From an uncultured Alphaproteobacteria bacterium (lineage in GTDB: Bacteria; Pseudomonadota; Alphaproteobacteria; Puniceispirillales; UBA1172): a stretch of DNA of 19,269 nucleotides. The notes beneath the pieces were generated by a model, which had not been told where the DNA came from, made no database searches, and worked only from the letters and a program-made list of their open reading frames with translations. A program made the translations under genes and the position numbers. The stretch is taken from contig CALFYS010000082.1 in assembly GCA_937952245.1 (NCBI GenBank), forward strand, positions 1-19,269. The letters run 5' to 3'. Shown piece after piece: positions 1 to 6,339 of this stretch (positions are counted from its first letter, which is position 1; every line of letters begins with the position of its first letter).

Positions 1-53
1 GCGAAGGTGGCCGTACCGTCGGCGCCGGTGTTGTGTCAGGCATCACGAAGTAA
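1..53 (+). CDS. tuf: Elongation factor Tu, C-terminal end (partial)
   Basis: Codons from position 3 read EGGRTVGAGVVSGITK and then TAA at 51-53. This is the recognisable C-terminus of EF-Tu domain III; the family usually ends EGGRTVGAGVV plus a few variable residues. Only the last 16 complete codons are in the window. EF-Tu carries aminoacyl-tRNA to the ribosome as a GTP complex. The tRNA-Trp gene begins 10 bases after the stop, so the two are probably co-transcribed, as in the tufB-trpT arrangement of other proteobacteria. A second tuf copy starts at 19215. The call rests on a short peptide, but that peptide is very characteristic and the context fits. Confidence 0.9.
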   Translation, partial: EGGRTVGAGVVSGITK

Positions 54-63
54 TGTTGAGCTT

Positions 64-139
64 AGGAGTGTAGCTCAATTGGTAGAGCACCGGTCTCCAA
101 AACCGGGGGCTGGGGGTTCGAGTCCCTCCACTCCTGCCA
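64..139 (+). tRNA. trnW: tRNA-Trp, anticodon CCA
   Basis: The 76-base gene folds as a full cloverleaf. The acceptor stem is AGGAGTG with CACTCCT, followed by discriminator G and an encoded CCA. The D arm is GCTC/GAGC, the anticodon stem is CCGGT/ACCGG around loop CTCCAAA, and the T arm is GGGGG/CCCTC around TTCGAGT, with one G-T pair. The anticodon at 97-99 is CCA, which reads UGG (Trp). It lies between tuf and a terminator, so it is probably processed from the tuf transcript. Confidence 0.98.
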
Positions 140-149
140 TGTAAAGAAA

Positions 150-178
150 GCCCTCGGGTGATGCCCGGGGGCTTTTTT
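150..178 (+). terminator. Intrinsic terminator after tuf-trnW
   Basis: A 9-bp stem (GCCCTCGGG with CCCGGGGGC, one T-G pair) closes a 5-base loop and is followed directly by six T residues at 173-178. It starts 10 bases after the tRNA 3' end. It should end the tuf-trnW transcript and separate it from the SulP gene and from secE. Confidence 0.92.
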
Positions 179-188
179 CATACCGTTG

Positions 189-218
189 TTGGTTTGCTGA
201 AAACCACATGATTTTAAT
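189..218 (+). promoter_or_regulatory. Weak candidate promoter for the SulP gene
   Basis: TTGGTT (189-194) and TTTAAT (213-218) are separated by 18 bases, after the tuf-trnW terminator. The -10 matches the sigma-70 consensus at 5 of 6 positions and the -35 at only 3 of 6. The region 179-294 is AT-rich and holds nothing else I can name. A promoter is expected here because a terminator precedes the gene, but this exact site is uncertain. Confidence 0.25.
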
Positions 219-294
219 TTGTTTTGATTAAGTACATCCCATGAAAATTTCATCTTTTTGGACCTCCTATCTTTATGGTTCGGGGACAATGTCA

Positions 295-1851
295 ATGCCT
301 GCCCATATATCCAGCCGCCAGATGGTGGTGGATTTGCTCTCTGGCCTGACGGTGGCACTGGCGCTGGTGCCGGAAGCGGTGGCGTTTTCATTCGTCGCTG
401 GGGTCGCGCCTTTGGTGGGGCTTTACGCGGCGTTTTTTGTGGGGTTGATCACGGCATTAATCGGCGGCCGCCCGGGGATGATCTCCGGCGCAACTGGCGC
501 GCTGGCGGTGGTCATGGTCTCACTGGTCAGCCAGCATGGGGTCGAATACCTCTTTGCCACGGTTGTGTTGATGGGCATTTTGCAATTGATCGCGGGGTTT
601 TTGCGCTGGGGGAAGTTTATCCGCATGGTGCCGCATCCGGTGATGCTGGGGTTTGTAAACGGCCTTGCGATTGTCATTGGTCTGGCGCAGTTGGAACAAT
701 TTAAAACCATTTCAGAATCAGGCGAAAAGACATGGGTCAGCGGGGGTGAGTTGTTCACCACATTGGGGCTGGTTTCATTAACCATGGCGCTGATCTGGTT
801 TACCCCACGATTGACCAAGATTATCCCCGCGCCATTGGCGGCGATCGCGGGCATCAGCCTGTTGGTGATTTTCTTTGATCTTGATGTCACAAGGGTCGGC
901 GATTTGGCGAGCCTGTCTGGCCAATGGCCGCAATTTGCCATCCCCCATGTCCCGCTGACGGTGGAGACACTGATGATCATTCTGCCCTATGCCTTGATCC
1001 TTTCGGCCATTGGGTTGATTGAAAGTTTATTGACGCTCAATCTGGTGGGCGAGATGACCGAACAACGGGGCGGGGCTTCCCAAGAATGTGTTGCCCAAGG
1101 CGCGTCCAATCTGGTGACGGGGTTTTTCGGCGGCATGGGCGGCTGTGCCATGATCGGCCAGTCGATGATCAATGTTAAATCAGGTGGCCGCACAAGAATT
1201 GCCGGCATCGCGGCGGCTTTATTTTTGCTGGTGATTATTTTGGCGGCATCGCCATTGATTGAACAGATTCCCATCGCGGCATTGGTGGGGGTCATGTTCA
1301 TGGTGGTGATCGGGACATTCGCGTGGTCATCATTGAAGACACTGTTTAAAGTGCCGCGGTCAGATGCTTTGGTGATTATCGTGGTGACGGTTGTGACGGT
1401 GATGGCTGACTTGGCGATTGCCGTGGTGGTTGGGGTGATCCTGTCAGCGCTGGTCTATGCGTGGAACGCCGCCAAGCAAATCACCGCCTCCACCCGGCCA
1501 TCGGTCAGGGAAAAGGGCGCGCTGGTCTATGAGATTAAAGGCCCGTTGTTTTTTGGTTCGGTCACAAGCTTCCGTGAATTGTTCCAGATCAAAGATGACC
1601 CTGATGTGGTGGTGATTGACTTTGCCGCCTCCCGTGTTGTTGACCAATCCGCCTTGCAAGCCATCGAGGATATTGCCCAAAAATATCACGACGCGGGCAA
1701 AGAGGTGAAATTGCGGCATCTGACCCGTGATTGCCATCAATTGCTGACCCGTTCTGGCCAATTGATGATTGATAGCGATGATGACCCTGATTATCAGGTC
1801 GCCGCTGATTATGGCGTTAAATTGGGCGCTTTTGGTCAGGCCGAAGGGTAA
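295..1851 (+). CDS. SulP family anion transporter with C-terminal STAS domain
   Basis: This is an inner-membrane anion permease of the SulP/SLC26 family, which moves sulfate, bicarbonate or dicarboxylates; the substrate cannot be told from sequence. The N-terminal motif LSGLTVALALVPEAVAFSF, then GRPGMISGATGA and GGMGGCAMIGQSMINVKSGG, are family hallmarks, within about 10-12 hydrophobic segments. A cytoplasmic STAS domain follows at about residues 400-500, with VVDQSALQAIE (D450-S452). The frame is open from ATG 241 (536 aa), but no Shine-Dalgarno precedes that codon. ATG 295 has GGGGA 8 bases upstream and gives 518 aa; ATG 289 is also possible. It is followed after 67 bases by the oxidoreductase. 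TTG leucine codons are frequent here, unlike in the ribosomal genes. Confidence 0.9.
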   Translation: MPAHISSRQMVVDLLSGLTVALALVPEAVAFSFVAGVAPLVGLYAAFFVGLITALIGGRPGMISGATGALAVVMVSLVSQHGVEYLFATVVLMGILQLIAGFLRWGKFIRMVPHPVMLGFVNGLAIVIGLAQLEQFKTISESGEKTWVSGGELFTTLGLVSLTMALIWFTPRLTKIIPAPLAAIAGISLLVIFFDLDVTRVGDLASLSGQWPQFAIPHVPLTVETLMIILPYALILSAIGLIESLLTLNLVGEMTEQRGGASQECVAQGASNLVTGFFGGMGGCAMIGQSMINVKSGGRTRIAGIAAALFLLVIILAASPLIEQIPIAALVGVMFMVVIGTFAWSSLKTLFKVPRSDALVIIVVTVVTVMADLAIAVVVGVILSALVYAWNAAKQITASTRPSVREKGALVYEIKGPLFFGSVTSFRELFQIKDDPDVVVIDFAASRVVDQSALQAIEDIAQKYHDAGKEVKLRHLTRDCHQLLTRSGQLMIDSDDDPDYQVAADYGVKLGAFGQAEG

Positions 1852-1866
1852 TCCATCCCATCCGGT

Positions 1867-1884
1867 TTCATTTGCCGAAATGAG
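1867..1884 (+). other. Small hairpin after the SulP stop
   Basis: TTCATTT and AAATGAG pair around a GCCG loop (last pair T-G) 15 bases after the SulP stop codon. No T tract follows, so it is unlikely to be a terminator. It may simply protect or punctuate the message. Confidence 0.3.
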
Positions 1885-1893
1885 CGAAAATGG

Positions 1894-1921
1894 TATCATG
1901 GCCTTATAGGAGGCCGTGATG
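1894..1921 (+). promoter_or_regulatory. Hairpin sequestering ribosome binding site and start codon
   Basis: The Shine-Dalgarno AGGAGG (1908-1913) lies 5 bases before ATG 1919. The arm TATCATGGCCT (1894-1904) can pair with AGGCCGTGATG (1911-1921) around loop TATAGG. That gives 11 pairs, two of them G-U. Half of the Shine-Dalgarno is in the 3' arm, the other half in the loop, and the whole start codon is paired. The pairing is seen directly; a regulatory role is inference. Confidence 0.5.
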
Positions 1922-3235
1922 AAACTCAGCTCATATTGGTGGGATATTGAAGAAGACCTTTCCACCCCCATGCCCGAACATATGCCCCATGAGGTTGATC
2001 TCTTGGTGGTGGGGGCAGGGTTTACCGGCCTTTCCGCAGGTTTAACCGCCGCCCGCCAAGGGCGTTCCGTGGCGATTATTGATTCCGGTCGCCCGGGCTT
2101 TGGCGCCTCCACCCGCAATGGCGGGATTTGCAGTGGCCATATTCGCATCCCCCACGCGGTGTTAAGCCATCGTTATGGCAAAGATTACGCCGATCAGGTC
2201 TATGGTGAGGGGATTGAAGCCCGCGCCGATTTGGTGAAATTCTGTGATGAAGAAAAAATCGACTGCCAGATCAATAAAGCCGGGCATTTTAACGGCGCGC
2301 TTTCCCAAAAAGATTACGATAAAATGGGCTATCAATGCGACGCGCTCAACGCCATCCCCGGCCATGATGTTGAATTAATATCCCGCGATCGGGTGCATGA
2401 AGAAATTAAGACCGATCGATTTTTTGGCGGCTTGCTGAGGCGAGAGATTGGCGGCTTCCACCCGGGCAAGTTTTTTGCAGGATTATTGCGCGTGGTGGCG
2501 GAATCCGGTGCGGAGATTATCGCCCGAACAATTGTCGAAGCGATTGAAGATGACCACAGCAGTGATCATCAGGACGCGAAATTGGTACGGACATCACGGG
2601 GGACAATTCGCGCCCGTCAGGTGATTGTCGCCACCAATGGTTATACCGGCACAAAACAGCCCTTTGGCAAGTTTTTAAGACAGCGGGTGGTGCCTATCCA
2701 ATCGTGCATTATCGTGACGGAAAAACTTGGCAAAAAGCGGGTGAAAGAATTGATGCCCGGGCTCAGGATGTATGGCAATACCGCAAAATTATCATGCTAT
2801 TTCCGCCCAGTGCCCGATGAAGACCGGATACTTTTGGGCGCCCGCAGTTTTGATCGGCTTGAACCTTCAGGGCGGTCGGTTTCGTTTCTGAAAAACAAAT
2901 TGGTGGATATGCTGCCGGAATTGGCGGCGCATGATATTGATTACTGCTGGCTGGGCAATGTCGCGTTTAATCAACGGCAACTGCCAGCGATGTTCAAGGA
3001 TGACGGCGTTTTTTACGCCGCGGGCTACGCGGGTTCAGGGACAGTTTGGGCGCGCTGGCTGGGCAAAAAGACAGCGGAACTGGCCATGGGGATGAGCAAC
3101 CAGACCAGCGTTTTCTATGATAAACCGCCAGCAAAAATCCCGCTTTATGATGGCAACCCGTGGTTTATGCCTTTTGTGAACGGTTATTTTGCCGTCCAAG
3201 ATCAAATCAACGAATGGGGATACCGGCTGAAATAA
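1919..3235 (+). CDS. FAD-dependent oxidoreductase, DAO (DadA/PuuB-like) family
   Basis: A probable flavoprotein amine or amino-acid oxidoreductase of the DAO fold, 438 aa, cytoplasmic. The dinucleotide-binding motif VVGAGFTGLSAG (G32, G34, G37) is followed by an acidic strand end at D55. GASTRNGG (62-69) matches the family GASxRNGG segment. Near the C-terminus, FYAAGYAGSGT is the second FAD contact, and the tail NPWFMPFVNGYF resembles gamma-glutamylputrescine oxidase relatives. The closest named groups are PuuB/OrdL-like proteins, but the substrate is unknown. ATG 1919 is chosen over GTG 1916 because AGGAGG sits 5 bases upstream of it. The gene lies 67 bases after the SulP gene and 38 before the dehalogenase, which suggests one transcript. 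Confidence 0.86.
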   Translation: MKLSSYWWDIEEDLSTPMPEHMPHEVDLLVVGAGFTGLSAGLTAARQGRSVAIIDSGRPGFGASTRNGGICSGHIRIPHAVLSHRYGKDYADQVYGEGIEARADLVKFCDEEKIDCQINKAGHFNGALSQKDYDKMGYQCDALNAIPGHDVELISRDRVHEEIKTDRFFGGLLRREIGGFHPGKFFAGLLRVVAESGAEIIARTIVEAIEDDHSSDHQDAKLVRTSRGTIRARQVIVATNGYTGTKQPFGKFLRQRVVPIQSCIIVTEKLGKKRVKELMPGLRMYGNTAKLSCYFRPVPDEDRILLGARSFDRLEPSGRSVSFLKNKLVDMLPELAAHDIDYCWLGNVAFNQRQLPAMFKDDGVFYAAGYAGSGTVWARWLGKKTAELAMGMSNQTSVFYDKPPAKIPLYDGNPWFMPFVNGYFAVQDQINEWGYRLK

Positions 3236-3273
3236 CCTGAAAGCCCGCCCCATAACCCAATAAGGAAATGACC

Positions 3274-3957
3274 ATGCCGCTTGTCTTTGATGTCTATGGC
3301 ACTTTGCTGGATGTCGATGCCGCCGCCCGTGAGGCCATTGACACCCATCCAGAATTGGAGGCCATTTGGCCGGAGCTTTCCGCCCGCTGGCGGCAACGCC
3401 AGCTCAGTTATTCATGGCTTCGGTCATTGATGCAGGATTACATCCCGTTTTGGCAGATCACTTGTGACGCGCTCGATGTGACGCTTGACGAATTAGCCAT
3501 CAATGACGCCAAATTGCGCCAAACCTTGCTGGATTTATATTTGCACCTTTCGGCGTTTGAAGAAGTCCCGGCATTATTGGCTCAGCTTCAATCCCAAGGC
3601 CATCAATTGGCGGTTTTGTCCAATGGTGATCCTAAGATGCTCAACACAGCCCTTCAATCAGCGGGGATTGATGGGTTTTTGGATGGTATTTTGAGCGTTG
3701 ATTCGCTTCGGTGCTATAAACCTGACCCGAAAGTCTATGAATTGGTGACCGATACCTATGATTGCCAGCCCCAAGATGTGCTGTTTTTTTCGTCCAATAA
3801 CTGGGATATAGCCGGGGCAAGCCAATTTGGTTTCAGGCCTGTTTGGATCAACCGTGGCCAGAAAATATGGGATAAATTGTCTCCAGCCCCCAGCCCGCCT
3901 CATGGCCAGACGGCGGCTCATCTGAAGGAGGCGGTGGATCGCCTGAATTTAATATAA
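3274..3957 (+). CDS. L-2-haloacid dehalogenase (type II), HAD superfamily
   Basis: A predicted hydrolase that converts L-2-haloalkanoic acids to D-2-hydroxy acids, 227 aa, cytoplasmic. All residues known from the type II enzyme L-DEX appear in order: nucleophile D6 and T10 in FDVYGTL, R40 in WRQRQLSYSWLR, serine in AVLSNGD, lysine in CYKPD, tyrosine in KVYEL, and Ser/Asn/Asp in FFSSNNWDIAGA. The SSNxWDxxGA block separates this subgroup from generic HAD phosphatases. ATG 3274 is chosen because AAGGA ends 7 bases upstream; ATG 3268 would leave 1 base. It closes the accessory trio. The physiological substrate may not be halogenated, since such enzymes can act on other small acids. Confidence 0.88.
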   Translation: MPLVFDVYGTLLDVDAAAREAIDTHPELEAIWPELSARWRQRQLSYSWLRSLMQDYIPFWQITCDALDVTLDELAINDAKLRQTLLDLYLHLSAFEEVPALLAQLQSQGHQLAVLSNGDPKMLNTALQSAGIDGFLDGILSVDSLRCYKPDPKVYELVTDTYDCQPQDVLFFSSNNWDIAGASQFGFRPVWINRGQKIWDKLSPAPSPPHGQTAAHLKEAVDRLNLI

Positions 3958-4125
3958 TGAAAAAATCCCATTAAATCGGCATGATAGGGCTTGCATATCG
4001 CGGTTGCCTGATGTAGAAACCGCCCATCATTCCTTCCAATTCGACTTGATTGTTCAAACCACAGTCGAACACGGTCTGATAAATGGTAACCATTTTTAAG
4101 TTAGGGCTTGCGTGAGTTAAACGTG
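3958..4125 (+). other. Intergenic region upstream of secE, probable promoter zone
   Basis: This 168-base region must start the secE transcript if the upstream trio is separately regulated. It holds two inverted repeats: GCGGTT/AACCGC (4000-4005, 4018-4023) and TTCGACT/AGTCGAA (4040-4046, 4063-4069). The only sigma-70-like pair I see is TTGCAT (3991) with TAGAAA (4014) at 17-base spacing, and it is weak. No terminator with a T tract is visible after the dehalogenase gene. Confidence 0.4.
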
Positions 4126-4323
4126 ATGGCTAAAGTATCACCTGCACAATTTGTTAGACAGGTACGGCAAGAAATTGGCCGTATTTCCTGGGCAACGCGA
4201 CGCGATACCGTCACCTCAACAATTACTGTTTTGGTGATGACTTTTATTGCGGCCGCGTTCTTTTTGCTTGTGGACTGGATCTTATCAAATCTCGTGCAGT
4301 TGGTTTTAGGGTTTGGCGGCTAA
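4126..4323 (+). CDS. secE: Preprotein translocase subunit SecE
   Basis: A 65-residue single-pass membrane protein that stabilises SecY in the SecYEG channel. The N-terminal amphipathic part FVRQVRQEIGRISWATR is the typical conserved SecE segment. It is followed by one membrane helix running from TITVLVMTFIAAAFFLL to about residue 55. The short form with one helix is usual outside the enterobacteria, where SecE has three. The frame is open back to TTG 4108 and GTG 4123, but ATG 4126 (MAKVSPAQ) gives the family length. The Shine-Dalgarno is weak. nusG follows after 47 bases, as in nearly all proteobacteria. Confidence 0.95.
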   Translation: MAKVSPAQFVRQVRQEIGRISWATRRDTVTSTITVLVMTFIAAAFFLLVDWILSNLVQLVLGFGG

Positions 4324-4370
4324 GGGCAGGGCGCAAGCGCTGCACTTTAATGTGAGCAGAGATTAAGTCG

Positions 4371-4901
4371 ATGGCAATACGCTGGTATGTTGTGCATGTT
4401 TTCTCAGGATCCGAGAAAAAAGTTGCACAGGCAATTCGGGAACAAGCGATCAGTCATGGTCTAGAAGACCAGATTGAAGATGTGCTTGTGCCAACCGAAG
4501 AAGTTACCGAAATGCGCCGCGGCGCCAAAGTTCAATCTGAACGTAAATTCTTCCCTGGGTATATTCTGGTTAAGATGGAATTGACGGACCAGTCCTGGCA
4601 TATCGTCAAATCCCAAAACCGCGTTACAGGGTTCTTAGGGGCTAATGGCAAGCCTGTTCCTATCACCAATGCTGAAGCGGAACGCCTGATCAAGCAATTG
4701 ACCGAAGGTGTTGAGCGTCCAAGCACAGACATTATGTTTGAAGTTGGTGAAGAGGTTCGCGTGTCAGATGGTCCGTTCGCTTCATTCAATGGTTACGTTG
4801 AGGAAGTTGATGAAGATAAGTCACGTCTGAAAGTGACAGTGTCGATCTTTGGGCGGTCAACGCCTGTTGATCTGGAATATTCACAGGTGGAAAAAATTTA
4901 A
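4371..4901 (+). CDS. nusG: Transcription termination/antitermination factor NusG
   Basis: A 176-residue elongation factor that bridges the RNA polymerase clamp and, through its C-terminal domain, Rho or ribosomal S10. The NGN domain spans about residues 3-110: RWYVVHVFSGSEKKV, then VPTEEVTEMRRGAK and FFPGYILVKM at 60-69. The KOW domain spans about 124-176, with GEEVRVSDGPFASFNGYV followed by the closing VDLEYSQVEKI. Length and order are standard for the family. It is translated from ATG 4371 with only a poor Shine-Dalgarno. It lies between secE and rplK, its usual place, with 76 bases before rplK. Confidence 0.98.
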   Translation: MAIRWYVVHVFSGSEKKVAQAIREQAISHGLEDQIEDVLVPTEEVTEMRRGAKVQSERKFFPGYILVKMELTDQSWHIVKSQNRVTGFLGANGKPVPITNAEAERLIKQLTEGVERPSTDIMFEVGEEVRVSDGPFASFNGYVEEVDEDKSRLKVTVSIFGRSTPVDLEYSQVEKI

Positions 4902-4977
4902 CCACCGCTTTGATGCTGAGGAAGCGCTTTACCCTGATGGGCCACGGAATTGGCCACGAGGATAAAAGGATTAAACA
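4902..4977 (+). promoter_or_regulatory. nusG-rplK intergenic leader, likely site of L1 control
   Basis: The 76-base spacer contains GGCCA and TGGCC arms at about 4940 and 4953 and a weaker CGCTT/AAGCG pair. AAGGA precedes the rplK ATG. In E. coli, L1 represses L11-L1 translation by binding the message in this spacer. I can see hairpins but not an unambiguous L1 motif, so the regulatory assignment rests on position only. Confidence 0.3.
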
Positions 4978-5406
4978 ATGGCTAAGAAAATTGAAGGTTA
5001 CATTAAACTGAACATTCCAGCAGGCGCGGCCAACCCGTCGCCTCCAGTTGGTCCTGCGCTCGGTCAGCGCGGTGTGAACATCATGGAATTCTGTAAGGCA
5101 TTTAATGCTGCTACCGACAGCATGGAAAAGAATATGCCTGTTCCAGTGACCATCACTGTTTATCAGGATAAGTCTTTCACCTTTGAAATGAAGCAAGCGC
5201 CGGTCAGTTTCTTCCTAAAGAAAGCGGCTGGTCTCGCCAAAGGTGGCCAGACCCCTGGTCGCGCGGTTGCAGGCACAATCACCATGGATCAGGTGCGCGA
5301 AATTGCAGATAAGAAAATGGCTGATCTGAACGCTGTTGACCAAGAAGGCGCGGTTCAGATGGTAAAAGGTTCGGCTCGTGCGATGGGCCTGGAAGTGACG
5401 GAGTAA
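4978..5406 (+). CDS. rplK: 50S ribosomal protein L11
   Basis: A 142-residue protein at the base of the ribosomal stalk. It binds the GTPase-associated region of 23S rRNA and contacts EF-G. The N-terminal domain starts IEGYIKLNIPAGAANPSPPVGPALGQRGVNI, quoted here as overlapping parts: IEGYIKLNIPAG, then SPPVGPALGQRGVNI at 21-35. The proline-rich segment is where thiostrepton acts in other bacteria. The rRNA-binding C-terminal domain ends VKGSARAMGLEV. Length is standard. ATG 4978 has AAGGA upstream. The stop is 3 bases before rplA, and the rplA Shine-Dalgarno lies inside the end of this gene. Confidence 0.98.
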   Translation: MAKKIEGYIKLNIPAGAANPSPPVGPALGQRGVNIMEFCKAFNAATDSMEKNMPVPVTITVYQDKSFTFEMKQAPVSFFLKKAAGLAKGGQTPGRAVAGTITMDQVREIADKKMADLNAVDQEGAVQMVKGSARAMGLEVTE

Positions 5407-5409
5407 ATC

Positions 5410-6096
5410 ATGGCAGGTAAGAAACTGAAAGCGGCATACGAAAAGATTGACCGCAACAATCAATACTCACTGGCTGAAGCCATTGATTTGATCAAAGGGG
5501 CGACCAGCCCTAATTTTGATGAGACCATTGAGATTTCAATGAACCTCGGTGTTGACCCTCGCCATTCCGATCAGATGGTTCGTGGTGTTGTTGCGATGCC
5601 AAATGGCACTGGTAAGACCATGCGTGTTGCTGTCTTTGCCCGTGATGACAAAGCTGAAGAAGCCAAGAAGGCTGGCGCTGATGTTGTTGGTGCTGAAGAC
5701 CTTGCGGAAGAAATTCAGGGCGGTCGCCTTGATTTCGATCGCGTCATCGCCACCCCTGATATGATGGGTGTTGTTGGTCGTCTGGGTAAAATCCTCGGCA
5801 CCAAGGGCCTGATGCCTAACCCAAAGCTGGGCACAGTTACCCCTGATGTGACCGCCGCTGTCAACGCTGCGAAAGCAGGTGAAGTGCAGTACCGTGCTGA
5901 AAAGGCTGGTATCGTTCACGCCGGCATCGGTAAGGCCAGCTTCAGCGCAGACCAATTAAAAGAAAACGCCGCGGCATTTATTGATGCTGTCAACAAAGCC
6001 CGCCCAAGCGGCGCGAAAGGCGTTTTTGTCAAGAAGATCGCCGTCAGCTCCACCATGGGGCCTGGCATTGTGGTTGATCCGGCACAGGCTGTTTAA
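5410..6096 (+). CDS. rplA: 50S ribosomal protein L1
   Basis: A 228-residue protein of the mobile L1 stalk, which helps release tRNA from the E site and represses its own operon in many bacteria. The signature GTKGLMPNPKLGTVT lies at about residues 129-145, preceded by PDMMGVVGRLGKIL. The C-terminal domain I part includes GVFVKKIAVSSTMGPGI. GGAG at 5400-5403, which spans the end of rplK, serves as the Shine-Dalgarno with a 6-base spacing. This suggests translational coupling to L11. A 243-base structured leader separates it from rplJ. Confidence 0.98.
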   Translation: MAGKKLKAAYEKIDRNNQYSLAEAIDLIKGATSPNFDETIEISMNLGVDPRHSDQMVRGVVAMPNGTGKTMRVAVFARDDKAEEAKKAGADVVGAEDLAEEIQGGRLDFDRVIATPDMMGVVGRLGKILGTKGLMPNPKLGTVTPDVTAAVNAAKAGEVQYRAEKAGIVHAGIGKASFSADQLKENAAAFIDAVNKARPSGAKGVFVKKIAVSSTMGPGIVVDPAQAV

Positions 6097-6118
6097 TCCA
6101 GTTCTGTTGATTTGAATT

Positions 6119-6220
6119 TCATCCGAGCAATCGGGTGGAGAGGAGGCTTCGGCCTCCACCTGTCCAAGACGATAGGGGTCACGCTTTCGGGCAAGACTTA
6201 AAATCCTATTCAGACGGGGA
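6119..6220 (+). promoter_or_regulatory. L10 leader: autoregulatory RNA before rplJ-rplL
   Basis: A structured leader between rplA and rplJ that matches the alphaproteobacterial form of the L10 leader as I recall it: TCCGAG, GGTGG, CACCTGTCCAAGAC, GATAGG, CCTATT, CAGACGG in that order. TCCG (6122-6125) can close with CGGG (6215-6218). GATAGG (6171-6176) pairs with CCTATT (6205-6210). GGTGGAG (6134-6140) pairs with CTCCACC (6154-6160), in competition with a GGAGGC-TTCG-GCCTCC hairpin (6142-6157). In other bacteria the L10-L12 complex binds here to repress rplJL translation. Confidence 0.75.
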
Positions 6221-6339
6221 GAGCGAAATTTTTCGCTTGAACTATGGGCAGGCCATGGGATGGAGCAATACCGCACCATCCTTCGTGCAACCGGGGACAT
6301 GATCGAAAGATATGTTCCCATAACAAGCGGAGACGATCG
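6221..6339 (+). promoter_or_regulatory. Distal rplJ leader with three further hairpins
   Basis: After the L10 site come three stems. The first is AGCGAA/TTCGCT (6222-6227, 6232-6237). The second is GGATGG/CCATCC (6258-6263, 6276-6281). The third is GGGGACAT/ATGTTCCC (6293-6300, 6312-6319), continued past a bulged G by ATC/GAT around a GAAA tetraloop. The last stem ends 9 bases before the rplJ Shine-Dalgarno GGAG (6329-6332). The frame is open through this region from ATG 6244, but the peptide does not look like L10. Confidence 0.5.

Noticed and set aside
1444..2148. Antisense open frame of 234 codons across the SulP-oxidoreductase junction
   Set aside because: It overlaps two well-supported genes on the other strand, crosses their junction, and its peptide has no recognisable motif.
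295..3957. Codon use of the accessory trio as proof of horizontal transfer
   Set aside because: The heavier TTG and rarer CTG and CGT use can be explained by lower expression compared with ribosomal genes; GC looks similar by eye.
3953..3958. Perfect TATAAT at the end of the dehalogenase gene
   Set aside because: No -35-like hexamer occurs 15-19 bases upstream, and it overlaps the stop codon; probably chance.
4326..4343. GCAG/CTGC hairpin between secE and nusG
   Set aside because: The stem is short with a bulge and a tiny loop, and there is no T tract; too weak to call.
6244..6339. N-terminal extension of L10 from ATG 6244
   Set aside because: The 32 added residues do not resemble L10, the region folds as a leader, and GTG 6340 has a well-placed GGAG.
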